Of a DNA stretch of 32,068 nucleotides, positions 23,399-32,068 are shown piece after piece. Both the position numbers and the translations under genes were made by a program. Origin of the DNA: Micromonospora yasonensis (GTDB lineage: Bacteria; Actinomycetota; Actinomycetes; Mycobacteriales; Micromonosporaceae); assembly GCF_026013475.1 (NCBI RefSeq), contig NZ_JAPDPH010000067.1, positions 1 to 32,068 on the forward strand, written 5' to 3'. The notes under the pieces are model-generated. The model did not search any database. It saw nothing but the letters and a program-made list of their open reading frames with translations, and had not been told where the DNA came from. Position 1 is the stretch's first letter, and every line of letters begins with the position of its first letter.

Positions 23399-24246
23399 GC
23401 GGACATCCGCTCGGGGTCAACACCTGGGTGTGGTCCTCGCCACTGACCGACGCGACCTTGGCCGCCCTCGCGGCCAAGGTCGCGGGGTGGGGCTTCGACG
23501 TGCTCGAACTCCCGGTGGAGAACCCCGGCGACTGGGCACCGAAGCAGGCCGCCCAGGTGCTCGCCGACCACGGTCTCGGCGCCACCGTGTGCCTCGTGAT
23601 GCCACCCGGTCGTGAGCTGATCGCGGCAGACCCGGCCACCATCCGATCCACACAGGACTACCTGTTCCAAGTGGTGGACGCCGCCGCGGCGGTCGGTTCG
23701 CCGGTGATCGCCGGTCCGGCGTACGCCTCGGTCGGCCGGACCTGGCGGCTGTCACCGGCCGAGCGGACCGCGGCGTACGCGCAGCTGCGGGACAGCCTCG
23801 CCCCCGTCGTCGAGTACGCCGGCGCCGCCGACGTCACGGTGGCCGTCGAGCCGCTCAACCGCTACGAGACGAGCCTGCTCAACACCGTCGGCCAGACCCT
23901 CGAGGCGATCGGCGACCTGCCGCACTGCGGCGTCGCGCTCGACCTCTACCACCAGAACATCGAGGAGACGGACATCCCGGCGGCGATCCGTACGGCCGCC
24001 GGCCGGGTGGCACACGTCCAGGTGTGCGGCAACGACCGCGGCGCCCCCGGCGCAGACCACCTGGACTGGCCGGCGATCCTCGCCGCGATCGACGCAGCGG
24101 GCTACGCCGGCCCGCTGTGCATCGAGTCGTTCACCGCGGAGAACGCCACGATCGCGACCGCCGCCTCCATCTGGCGTCCGCTCGCCGAGAGCCAGGACGC
24201 GATCGCGGTGGACGGCCTGACGTTCCTGCGGGCGGTGATGCCCTAG
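23395..24246 (+). CDS. TIM-barrel sugar isomerase/epimerase (xylose-isomerase-like)
   Basis: A 283-aa AP-endonuclease-2/xylose-isomerase-like barrel. Conserved metal ligands are visible in order: VAVEPLNRYETSLL (Glu), VALDLYHQNIEE (Asp, His), AHVQVCGNDRG (His) and LCIESF (Glu). The layout recalls D-tagatose/D-psicose 3-epimerases and IolE-type enzymes. The GTG at 23395 overlaps the binding-protein stop by 4 nt. It is last in the tightly coupled set. Relatives of this fold, paired with Gfo/Idh/MocA enzymes, also cleave 3-keto-glycosides (C-glycoside deglycosidases). Either role is possible. Confidence 0.92.
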   Translation: MSGHPLGVNTWVWSSPLTDATLAALAAKVAGWGFDVLELPVENPGDWAPKQAAQVLADHGLGATVCLVMPPGRELIAADPATIRSTQDYLFQVVDAAAAVGSPVIAGPAYASVGRTWRLSPAERTAAYAQLRDSLAPVVEYAGAADVTVAVEPLNRYETSLLNTVGQTLEAIGDLPHCGVALDLYHQNIEETDIPAAIRTAAGRVAHVQVCGNDRGAPGADHLDWPAILAAIDAAGYAGPLCIESFTAENATIATAASIWRPLAESQDAIAVDGLTFLRAVMP

Positions 24247-24343
24247 GACCCACCGCCAACTCCACCCCAGTCCGACGGCGCCGGCACGCCGCACGGTCAT
24301 GACCACCCCCGTAGTTCCTCGCGCCCAGGAGGCACCGCATCTC

Positions 24344-27300
24344 ATGAACGTGACCTGGCGTCCCCGGTGGGGACGATTGCTCGCGATACCCGTCGTCGGC
24401 GCACTCGCGCTGTCCATGATCAGCCCAGCGCCGGCGGCCGCCCACCCGGGCGACCACGGCCAAGCCCACGTGCTGATCTTCACCAAGACCACACAGTTCC
24501 GGCACACCGAGGCGATCGAGCAGGGCGTTCCCGTGCTGCAGGCCGCCTTCGCCGAGGCCGGGATCACCTCGCAGCACACCGAGGACTCGTCGATCTTCAA
24601 CGACGAGGACCTCGCGCACTTCGACGCCCTGGTGATGTTCCAGGCTTCCGGCGACCCGTGGACCGCCGACCAGAAGGCGGCGATGGAGCGCTACATGCGG
24701 GCCGGGCACGGCATCGTCGCCATCCACAACGCCACCGACATGCGCGGGAACTACGCGTGGTGGGACAACATGATCGGCACGCTGATGCCCGGCCACGCCG
24801 CCACCGGCACCAGCCCCGGCCTGCCCGGCACCGTCCGCGTCGAGGACCACAGCCACCCGTCGACCGCGCACCTGCCGCAGCGGTGGGAGCGCGCCGACGA
24901 GTGGTACAACTACGCGCTCAACGTCCGCGGCAACGCGCACGTGCTCGCCACGATGGACGAGACGACGTACAACCCGGGCAACAACGCCATGGGCTACGAC
25001 CACCCGATCTCGTGGTGCAAGCCGTACGACGGCGGCCGTGCCTGGATGACCGGCATGGGCCACTTCGGCGCGCACTACACCGGCGAGCCGGGGCTGGTGC
25101 AGCACATCGTCGGCGGCGTGAAGTGGGCCGCCGGCATGGTCGAGGGCGACTGCGGCGGAACGGTGTGGGACCAGTTCGAACGGGTCCCGCTGGACCAGAA
25201 CACCAGCGCCCCGTTCGCCATGGACGTCGCACCGGACGGCCGGGTCTTCTTCACCGAGTTGGTCCGCGGCCAGATCCGGGTGTACGACCCGCGGACGAAG
25301 ACCACCTCCACCGCGATCACGATCCCGGTGTACTCCGGCGGTGAGGACGGCCTGCTCGGCATCGCGCTCGACCCGAAGTTCGCCCAGAACGGCTACCTCT
25401 ACATCTACTACGCGCCGGCGAGCACGAACGACAGCGACCCGGCGAACTTCGTCAGCCGCCTGTCCCGGCTCACCGTCGGGCCGGGCTCGCAGATCGACCG
25501 GGCCACGGAGAAGGTCCTGCTCGAGGTGCCGGCGCGCCGGCTCCCCGACGAGCCCGGTCACACCGGCGGCGGCCTCGGGTTCGGCCCGGACGGGAACCTC
25601 TACCTGAGCGTCGGCGACGACGTGAACCCGCACTCCGAGCCGTCCGGCGGCTATGCGCCGCTGTCCGAGCGGGACGGCACGTTCCACGACGCGCGGGCGA
25701 CCTCGGCCAACACCAACGACCTGCGCGGCAAGCTGCTGCGGATCCGCCCCGAGGCGGACGGCACCTACTCCATCCCCGCGGGCAACATGTTCCCGCCCGG
25801 CACGGCGAAGACCCGGCCGGAGATCTACGCGATGGGCTTCCGCAACCCGTTCCGGTTCTCGATCGACCCGCAGACCGGGGCCATCGGCCTGGCGGACTAC
25901 TCGCCGGACAACAGCAACGACAACCCGGACCGTGGACCCGCCGGCATCGCCGAGTGGAACCTCATCACCGAGCCCGGCTTCTACGGCTGGCCGCTGTGCA
26001 TGGGCAACAACGAGCCGTTCCGGGACGTGGACTACCGGACGAACCCGGTGACGGTCGGCGCGTATTTCGACTGCGCCCGCCCGATCAACGACTCGGTGCG
26101 CAACACCGGCCTGACCGAGCTGCCGCCCGCCAAGCCGGCCAAGATGTGGTACGGCTACAAGCGTTCCTCGGTGCCGTCGGTCATCCCGCAGGGTGGCGGC
26201 CTGGCTCCGATGGGCGGCCCGTTCTACAAGTACGACCCGAACCTGCAGTCCGACACCAAGTTCCCGGCGTCCTACGACGGCAAGCCGTTCTTCTACGAGT
26301 GGTCGCGGAACAAGATGTACTCGATCATCCCGAACGGGCAGGGCGGGGTCGAGAAGGTCAATCCGTTCCTGCCGCAGCAGCAGTTCCTCGCCCCGATCGA
26401 CTCGAAGTTCGGTCCCGACGGCTCGATGTACGTGCTGGACTGGGGCGGCGGCTTCGGCCGCGACAACCCGAACTCGGGGCTGTACCGGGTAGACTACATC
26501 TCCGGCTCGCGTTCGCCGACCGCGAAGATCAGCGCGACACCGGACTCCGGCCAGGCGCCGCTGCAGGTCCGTTTCGACGGCTCGGGCAGCACCGACCCGG
26601 AGAACGAGCAACTGCGCTACGAGTGGGACTTCACCGGTGACGGCTCCGCCGACTCCACCGAGCCGAAGCCGACCTTCACCTACACCGCGAACGGCGTCTA
26701 CAACGCCCGCCTCACGGTGACCGACCCGGCCGGCAAGACCGGGACGGCGACGGTGCCGATCACGGTCGGCAACACCCGGCCGAAGGTGACGTTCAACCAG
26801 CCGCCCAACGGCGCGTTCTTCGACTTCGGCGATGAGGTGAGCTGGGACCTGTCGGTCAGCGACGTCGAGGACACCCAGATCGACGACGCCGACGTGGTGA
26901 TCCAGCCGGCGATGGGCCACGACGAGCACGCGCACCCGGCCGAACCGTTGCACGGGCGCACCGGCAAGGTGGTCGCCGACCTCGGCGGCGGGCACGGCGA
27001 GGACATGAACGTCTTCTACGCAATCGACGGCCGCTACGCCGACTCCGGCGGCGCGGGTGGCATCCCGAGCCTGACCGGTTCGGACACCACCCTGATGTTC
27101 CCGAAGCAGCGGGAGGCGGAGTTCTTCGACAACTCGTCGAACGTGACGGTCGGCTCGTCGCGGGACGTCGAGGGCCACGGGAGCTCCATCGCCGGCCAGA
27201 ACGGTGCCTGGGCGTCGTACGACCCGGTCAACCTGCACAACGTCGACCGGTTGATCCTGCGCGCGTCGGCCGCCAGCGCGGGCAGGATCGAGCTGCGGCG

Positions 27301-30300
27301 CGGCGCGCCGGACGGTGAACTGCTGGGCACCGCGCAGGTGCCGGCGACCAGCGGCGGCGGCTACGTGGACGTCCCGGTCGAGGTGGCCGACCCCGGCGAG
27401 ACGTTCACCCTGTACGCGGTGTTCCCGGGGGCCGGTGAGCGGCGCCTGAACTTCATCGAGGCCGACGGCAAGGGCGTCTCGCCGACGAGCAAGCCGAAGG
27501 TCGCGGTGACGTCCCCGACGCCGACCGACGAGCTGGAACCGGGCGAGATCCAGGTGACCGCGGCCGCGAGCGACGCGGAGAACACGATCACCAAGGTCGA
27601 GTTCTTCGTCGACGGCACGTCGATCGGCGTCGACACCACGGCCCCGTACTCGATGAAGTGGAACGCTGCCACCCAGAAGCGCTACCAGCTGACCGCGGTC
27701 GCGACCAACGACAAGGGCTACCACGCCAAGTCCCGCGTCGTGCAGGTCGAGGTCGGTGACCTCTACGGAGCCTGGCAGACCTACAGCAACACCACCGCCG
27801 CGTTCGACCGGCCGGACCAGGACACCTGGATCATCAACGCCGGCGGCGAGAACATGTGGCAGGGCACCGACCAGTACGGCTCGGTGTACATGCCGGCGGC
27901 GGCCGGCAACACCTGGACCGCCACGGTGAAGATCGAGAGCCAGACGAACACGAACAACTCCGCCAAGGCTGGCCTGATCGTCCGTAACGACATCACCCAG
28001 CCCGGCAGGTCGCCCGGGTACGCGGCGATGACGATGCGGGCGGGCCTCGGGTTCGAGTGGCTGCGCGACACCGACGGCAACGGCCAGCTCGACGCCAGCA
28101 CCGGCGCCAGCAACACGAGCTACCCGTCCTGGGTGCGGATCGTGCGCGACGGCGGGAAGTACTACGGGTACTGGAGCAAGGACGGGAAGTCGTTCACCCT
28201 GGTCGGCGACCCGGTGACGCTGCCCGGCGCGGCCAGCCCGCAGGACATCGGCCTCGCGGTCACCGCGCACAACGCGTCGGCCACCAGCGAGGTGAAGTTC
28301 ACCGGCTTCACCCTGGTCGACAAGGCCATCCACCCGGCACCGCCGCAGACCGCTCCAGGCTGCGCGATCCGCGGCTCGGACACCTTCGACGGTGACACGC
28401 TGAACGCCAACCGGTGGACCACGGTGCGCAACGCCCCGAACCTGCCGGTGCGGGTCACCAACGGCGGGCTGGTGCTGCCGGTCACCAACGGCGACATCAA
28501 CGAGGCGAACACCGGACCGATCAGCTACGCCGGCCAGCGCGCCAAGGTCGGACCGTGGACGATCACCACGAAGGTGACCATCCCGCACGACCGCGAGTGG
28601 CAGCACGCCGGTCTGCTCATGCACGGCACCGACAACGACTACGTCAAGTTGGCGTTCACCCGCTCCTCGTCGGGCGGCCGGATCATGGAGTTCCAGACCG
28701 AGGCCGGCGGGACGCGGACCTGGCACGCCAACGTGGGCCTGCCGGCGGACTTCCCGTCCACCGCGCACCTGCGACTGGTCAGCGACGGCCAGAAGCTGAC
28801 CGCGGCGTACTCCGCCGACGGCCAGAGCTGGACAGCGCTCGCCGGCTCCGCGACCGTCATCCCGAACGCGACCGTCGGCCCCATGGCCGCCGGTGACACC
28901 GGGACGGCGCGGGTCAACGCCGTGTTCGACCACTTCACCATCACGCCGGACGGCACGGACGACGGGGTCCGCGCGCCCAGCGACGAGTTCGACGGCAACG
29001 CTCTGGACGGCTGCCGGTGGAACTCGGTGGTGCGGTACGACTCGACCAAGGCCGCGGTGAGCGGTGGTGCGCTGCGCATCGAGACCCAGCCGGGCGACAT
29101 CAACGGCACCAACAACGACTCCCCGCGGAACTTCATCCTGCAGAAGATCCCCGCGGACGTCGCCGCCGGCGACTGGACGATCGAGACCAGGCTGACGCCG
29201 ACAACGCTGCACAAGTGGCAGCTGGCCGGCTTCCTGGTCTACAACAACGACGACAACTACGTGAAGTTCGACGTCGTCGCCAACAACAACGCCGGAACGC
29301 CGACCAACCTGCGCGCCGAGCTCGTCTCGGAACGCAACGCGCAGTTCGGCAACGGCGGCAACCGGTCGATCGACATCGCCGACTCGTCCGAGAGCGGCTG
29401 GTACCACATGCGGCTGACCCGGAGTGGGAACACCTACTCGGCCCAGATCAGCGACGGCGGGGTCAACTGGACCTCGCTGGGCCAGCCGGTCACCAACGAC
29501 GCCGTGATGACCTCGTTCGGCCTGATGGCGTTGGGTCCGGAGCAGGCGCAGCCGGTCACCGTAGCGTTCGACCGCTTCCGGGTTCTCGACACGACGGCGC
29601 CGAGCCTGACGGTGTCGGTCGACCCGGCGCAGCCGGACGGCCGCCGTGGCTGGTACACCTCGCGCCCGACGGTCACCGCCTCGGCCACGGATGACCGTGG
29701 TGGCCCGGTCCGCATCGAGGTCGTCGAGGGCGATGGCGACTGGACCGAGTACCGCGAGCCGATCCAGGTGACCGAGGACGGCCGGCGGGAGCTGCGGTTC
29801 CGGGCGATCGACGAGGCCGGCAACGTATCCGCGCCGAAGGCGGCGTCCCTGCCCGTAGACACCACGGCCCCGGTCGTGACCGTCGACGGCGTAGCGGATG
29901 GCGGCAGGTACGACCTCGGCACGTCGCTGCCGATTGCCGCCACGGCACGGGACGCCGCGTCCGGCGTCGACTCGGTGGCGCTCCGCCTCGACGGGGTGGC
30001 GATCGAGAGCGGTGCGGGTGTCGCGCCCACGGCGGGCGGTCACAAGCTGACCGTCGTGGCGACCGACCTGGCCGGGAACGTCAAGGAGGTGACGGTCGCC
30101 TTCGAGACCGTCGCCACCTACGACAACGCCCAGGCGCTGGTGCGGCGCTACCAGGCAGAAGGTCTGATCAGCGAGGATCTCGCCGACGACCTGTTCGGCC
30201 AGCTCGAGGCGGCCCAGCGCACAGCGGCGGCGAACCGGCCGGACCAGGCCAAGGCTGCACTGGACCGGTTCGCGGCGGCGGCCAGCAATGCCACCGACGA

Positions 30301-30355
30301 GTCGGCCCGCGCGCAGCTGCTCGCGGCTGGCGCCTACCTGCGGGCCCGCCTGTGA
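24344..30355 (+). CDS. Giant secreted ThuA / sugar dehydrogenase / PKD / CBM / triple ConA-like protein
   Basis: A 2003-aa exported multidomain protein with a Sec signal (ALALSMISPAPAAA). Domains in order, by my reading: ThuA-like (~42-265; VLIFTKTTQFRHTEAIEQG); PQQ-type glucose/sorbosone dehydrogenase beta-propeller (~278-720; HTGGGLGFGPDGNLYLSVGD, MGFRNPFRFSID); PKD (~725-809); CBM6-like beta-sandwich (~919-1044); Ig-like (~1052-1137); three tandem ConA-like/DUF1349-type domains (~1141-1327, 1343-1536, 1544-1749); two Ig-like domains (~1753-1922); helical FIVAR-like tail. AGGAGG lies 11 nt before the ATG; an upstream ATG at 24299 lacks a site. No sortase motif or membrane anchor is seen. 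It probably binds and oxidises or cleaves a glycan outside the cell. Confidence 0.93.
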   Translation: MNVTWRPRWGRLLAIPVVGALALSMISPAPAAAHPGDHGQAHVLIFTKTTQFRHTEAIEQGVPVLQAAFAEAGITSQHTEDSSIFNDEDLAHFDALVMFQASGDPWTADQKAAMERYMRAGHGIVAIHNATDMRGNYAWWDNMIGTLMPGHAATGTSPGLPGTVRVEDHSHPSTAHLPQRWERADEWYNYALNVRGNAHVLATMDETTYNPGNNAMGYDHPISWCKPYDGGRAWMTGMGHFGAHYTGEPGLVQHIVGGVKWAAGMVEGDCGGTVWDQFERVPLDQNTSAPFAMDVAPDGRVFFTELVRGQIRVYDPRTKTTSTAITIPVYSGGEDGLLGIALDPKFAQNGYLYIYYAPASTNDSDPANFVSRLSRLTVGPGSQIDRATEKVLLEVPARRLPDEPGHTGGGLGFGPDGNLYLSVGDDVNPHSEPSGGYAPLSERDGTFHDARATSANTNDLRGKLLRIRPEADGTYSIPAGNMFPPGTAKTRPEIYAMGFRNPFRFSIDPQTGAIGLADYSPDNSNDNPDRGPAGIAEWNLITEPGFYGWPLCMGNNEPFRDVDYRTNPVTVGAYFDCARPINDSVRNTGLTELPPAKPAKMWYGYKRSSVPSVIPQGGGLAPMGGPFYKYDPNLQSDTKFPASYDGKPFFYEWSRNKMYSIIPNGQGGVEKVNPFLPQQQFLAPIDSKFGPDGSMYVLDWGGGFGRDNPNSGLYRVDYISGSRSPTAKISATPDSGQAPLQVRFDGSGSTDPENEQLRYEWDFTGDGSADSTEPKPTFTYTANGVYNARLTVTDPAGKTGTATVPITVGNTRPKVTFNQPPNGAFFDFGDEVSWDLSVSDVEDTQIDDADVVIQPAMGHDEHAHPAEPLHGRTGKVVADLGGGHGEDMNVFYAIDGRYADSGGAGGIPSLTGSDTTLMFPKQREAEFFDNSSNVTVGSSRDVEGHGSSIAGQNGAWASYDPVNLHNVDRLILRASAASAGRIELRRGAPDGELLGTAQVPATSGGGYVDVPVEVADPGETFTLYAVFPGAGERRLNFIEADGKGVSPTSKPKVAVTSPTPTDELEPGEIQVTAAASDAENTITKVEFFVDGTSIGVDTTAPYSMKWNAATQKRYQLTAVATNDKGYHAKSRVVQVEVGDLYGAWQTYSNTTAAFDRPDQDTWIINAGGENMWQGTDQYGSVYMPAAAGNTWTATVKIESQTNTNNSAKAGLIVRNDITQPGRSPGYAAMTMRAGLGFEWLRDTDGNGQLDASTGASNTSYPSWVRIVRDGGKYYGYWSKDGKSFTLVGDPVTLPGAASPQDIGLAVTAHNASATSEVKFTGFTLVDKAIHPAPPQTAPGCAIRGSDTFDGDTLNANRWTTVRNAPNLPVRVTNGGLVLPVTNGDINEANTGPISYAGQRAKVGPWTITTKVTIPHDREWQHAGLLMHGTDNDYVKLAFTRSSSGGRIMEFQTEAGGTRTWHANVGLPADFPSTAHLRLVSDGQKLTAAYSADGQSWTALAGSATVIPNATVGPMAAGDTGTARVNAVFDHFTITPDGTDDGVRAPSDEFDGNALDGCRWNSVVRYDSTKAAVSGGALRIETQPGDINGTNNDSPRNFILQKIPADVAAGDWTIETRLTPTTLHKWQLAGFLVYNNDDNYVKFDVVANNNAGTPTNLRAELVSERNAQFGNGGNRSIDIADSSESGWYHMRLTRSGNTYSAQISDGGVNWTSLGQPVTNDAVMTSFGLMALGPEQAQPVTVAFDRFRVLDTTAPSLTVSVDPAQPDGRRGWYTSRPTVTASATDDRGGPVRIEVVEGDGDWTEYREPIQVTEDGRRELRFRAIDEAGNVSAPKAASLPVDTTAPVVTVDGVADGGRYDLGTSLPIAATARDAASGVDSVALRLDGVAIESGAGVAPTAGGHKLTVVATDLAGNVKEVTVAFETVATYDNAQALVRRYQAEGLISEDLADDLFGQLEAAQRTAAANRPDQAKAALDRFAAAASNATDESARAQLLAAGAYLRARL

Positions 30356-30394
30356 GGAGATGACGGCGAGCCGGTGCCGGCCGGCTCCCGACCG

Positions 30395-30425
30395 GTGCCG
30401 GAGCACGCCACGCGTGCTCCGGCAC
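30395..30425. terminator. Strong bidirectional terminator between convergent genes
   Basis: GTGCCGGAGCACGC-CAC-GCGTGCTCCGGCAC is a perfect 14-bp stem with a 3-nt loop. It is located 40 bp past the giant gene, with the sulfatase fragment convergent on the other side. Confidence 0.85.
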
Positions 30426-30668
30426 TTGGTCTTCTGGGGCGGCGCAGTGCGGGTCGACCGCCGCCGCACGACAGCGCGGAGGCGGCGGCGGGCGGCCGTG
30501 ACGGCCGCGAGGTGAGAAGGCCGTGCACGTTACGTGGTTGGGCGTCCGAATCGCGCGACGAAGATTGCGTCCGGCTCCGATGGCTCGGCGGCGGCGTTCG
30601 GCGCGGACGCTAGCCCCGTGGCCGATGCGGCCAGGAGCGCGTGCTCGCCATGATCCAGTTACGGTCAC
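30426..30668. other. Gap after the terminator
   Basis: About 240 bp with no gene or relic that I recognise. Confidence 0.4.
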
Positions 30669-31240
30669 TCATCGCGGCACCCCTGCCATGCGAGTCGATG
30701 GGGTCCATGGGGTGTCGCCGCACTCCGCCTGGACCCGGGCGAGTTCCGTGGTCAGTTCGGCGCGCACCCCTGCGTACGCGGGGTCTTCGTACACGCTGTG
30801 CAGCTCCCACGGGTCGGTGCGCAGGTCGAACAGCTCCCACTCCGGCTCGTACCGGTTGTCGGACGTGCCGGGGATGCCGAGCCCGTCGGAGTAGTAGTAG
30901 ACGAGCTTGTGATCGCGGGTGCGTACGCCGTAGTGGGCCCAGACGTGGTGCTCCGAGTCGTCGTGTTCCCAGTAGCGGTAGTAGACCGACTCGCGCCAGT
31001 CGGACACGTCCTCCCCGCGTAGCAGGGGGCGTAGCGAGCATCCCTGCATGCGTCCGTCGGCCGGCACGCCGGCGTAGTCGAGGAACGTCTGGGCGAAGTC
31101 GACGTTCATCGCCAGGGCGTCGCAGGTGGTGCCCGCCGGAATCTCCGCCGGGTAGCGGATGAGGAACGGCATCCGCAGGGACTCCTCGTACATGAACCGC
31201 TTGTCGTACCAGCCGTGGTCGCCGAGGGCTTCGACGTGCC
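30669..31240 (-). pseudogene. Sulfatase, C-terminal part only
   Basis: About 190 codons of a type I sulfatase (arylsulfatase family): LGDHGWYDKRFMYEESLRMP, LIRYPAEIPAGT, FAQTFLDYAGVPADGRMQGC, SLRPLLRGEDVSDWRESVYY, then a DLRTDPWEL tail. The family's N-terminal two-thirds, including the CxPSR formylglycine motif and the metal-binding Asp residues, is missing. At about 31235 the sequence switches to an unrelated gene fragment. Intact relatives desulfate glycans. It may once have belonged with the sugar locus, but that is inference. Confidence 0.85.
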
Positions 31241-31571
31241 TGCGGCATCTCGGGTACCGGCACCTGGCGCTCAACGCTGCGCGGGTGGCGGTGGCCGCCG
31301 CCGAGGAGGTCGAGGAGCCGGCGTGGCTGGCGGCGTCCCGGTTCGCGTACGCGCAGAGTCTGCCGATCGAGGCCGCGCCGCTGGCGGCCAGGGCCGCCGA
31401 CCGGTCGCTGGCTGAGCTTCAGTCCGCCGCCGCTGATGAGCGGGTGCGGCAGATGCTCGGCCAGTTGCATCTCTCGGCCGCGCTGACGTCGGCGGTGAGC
31501 GGTCGACTGGATGCGGCACGCGATCACCTCTCCGAGGCGGCCCGTGAGGCGGCAACCCTCGGGGATCCGCC
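31237..31571 (+). pseudogene. Internal fragment of a TPR-type XRE-family regulator
   Basis: One frame reads CLRHLGYRHLALNAARVAVA, then EEPAWLAASRFAYAQSLP and LGQLHLSAALTSAVSGRLDA followed by RDHLSEAAREAATLGD. These are helical TPR-like repeats as in the C-terminal half of actinobacterial XRE regulators. The HTH start and the C-terminus are both absent. It abuts the sulfatase fragment on one side and an IclR fragment on the other. Confidence 0.6.
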
Positions 31572-31643
31572 TTCGACATCGACAAGTCGACCGCGCAGCG
31601 GATCCTCGCCGCGCTCGCCGCCCGCGGCTTCCTCAGCGCCGAT
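31572..31643 (+). pseudogene. IclR-family HTH fragment
   Basis: Twenty-four codons read FDIDKSTAQRILAALAARGF-LSAD, matching the second half of an IclR winged helix (KSTxxRxLxxLxxxGF). Nothing before or after continues it. Confidence 0.5.
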
Positions 31644-32068
31644 GGGATCTGCGCGAGGGCCTGGTCGAGGACGGTGACGTGGTCGGCGGTGGTGTTGGAT
31701 CCGGCCCGGCCTTCCCGCAGCAGGCCGGCGAGGGCTTCGCCGGTGTTGTCCAGAAAACACAGCAACGGGTGGAATCCGAACGTCTTCTTCCAGGTCCGGG
31801 TAGCCGACTCCTTCTCGGAATGGCAGATCACGATGGTTGCGTCGATGTCCAGGACCAGGCCTTCTACCTGCTGGCCCGCCACCATTGGCTGCGGCAGGTC
31901 ACCGTGGGTGTCGGCGTACTGGGCCCAGGCGATCTCACGCGCTTGTGCCCGGGCGGACCGCAGTTCGGCCAGCATCGTGGCGTCGAGTTGCGACAACAGT
32001 CGCCACGCGGTCGGGTCGGACGCGACCGACCCGAACAGGCCGGGGGGTGTCCAAGGACTGGGCTGAAA
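31643..32068 (-). pseudogene. IS1380-family transposase fragment
   Basis: The open minus-strand frame runs off the right window edge. It contains GLFGSVASDPTAWRLLSQLD, LVLDIDATIVICHSEKESAT, WKKTFGFHPLLCFLDNTGEA and GSNTTADHVTVLDQALAQIP, all typical of IS1380 transposases, with the first catalytic Asp in LDIDATIV. After AQIP (about 31643) the sequence changes to the IclR fragment frame. The C-terminal half with the remaining catalytic acids is missing, so this copy is truncated at its 3' end. The 5' end is outside the window. Confidence 0.85.

Noticed and set aside
24131..30469. A 2112-codon open frame on the minus strand opposite the giant gene
   Set aside because: It is the mirror of a very GC3-biased gene; stop codons are scarce in that antisense frame. 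Its product is repetitive Arg/Val/Gly with no domain, and the plus strand encodes clear protein domains with a signal peptide and ribosome site.
1..32068. CRISPR array, tRNA or rRNA genes
   Set aside because: I saw no regularly spaced repeats and no cloverleaf or rRNA-like segments.

Overview
The window is about 32 kb of very GC-rich DNA with strong G/C bias at third codon positions. F420-type luciferase-like oxidoreductase, Tat-exported copper oxidase, RHS proteins and many TANNNT-N6/7-start leaderless promoters all point to a filamentous actinomycete. Micromonosporaceae is my best guess, at low confidence and from gene style only.

Layout. (1) 1-1707: an essentially complete IS630-family element with 30-bp imperfect terminal inverted repeats and TA dinucleotides at both edges. 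It carries a transposase (minus strand) and a divergent 104-aa passenger gene. It sits inside an RHS/YD-repeat polymorphic-toxin-like gene whose 3' part continues to 3900. (2) 3901-6517: a patchy stretch with hairpins, a gene relic, a MerB-like organomercurial lyase, an ArsR regulator and a thioredoxin relic. (3) 6518-8609: a two-gene copper oxidase operon (small 4-TM membrane protein, then multicopper oxidase). (4) 8701-11009: NmrA-like reductase and SnoaL-like protein, divergent from a LysR regulator. (5) 11271-13096: nucleoside deaminase and LLM oxidoreductase, divergent from an Lrp/AsnC regulator. (6) 13358-15887: SnoaL-like protein and 14-TM MFS exporter, divergent from a TetR regulator, with a perfect palindromic operator between them. 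(7) 15918-16215: an SDR gene destroyed by a 20-bp tandem duplication and truncation. (8) 16225-30355: a sugar-utilisation locus. It has a ROK repressor, then Gfo/Idh/MocA dehydrogenase, double-ABC ATPase, two permeases, binding lipoprotein, TIM-barrel isomerase/epimerase and a secreted 2003-aa ThuA / sugar dehydrogenase / PKD / CBM / triple ConA-like protein. (9) 30395-32068: a terminator, then a mosaic of fragments (sulfatase 3' part, TPR-regulator piece, IclR HTH piece, IS1380 transposase piece).

How the parts work together. The sugar locus is the coherent system. Five consecutive junctions are either 4-nt start/stop overlaps or a 31-bp gap, so import (ABC_2-type ribose-like transporter) and intracellular processing (oxidoreductase plus TIM-barrel enzyme) are co-expressed. 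The giant secreted protein probably acts outside the cell on a glycan. ThuA, Gfo/Idh/MocA and the TIM barrel together recall 3-keto-glycoside chemistry (ThuA/ThuB; C-glycoside deglycosidases), but the substrate cannot be read from the sequence. Regulator/target pairs elsewhere (TetR-MFS, Lrp-LLM, LysR-NmrA, ROK-Gfo) each have a visible palindrome in the divergent promoter. Both ends of the window are scarred by mobile elements and gene decay; the middle is intact.
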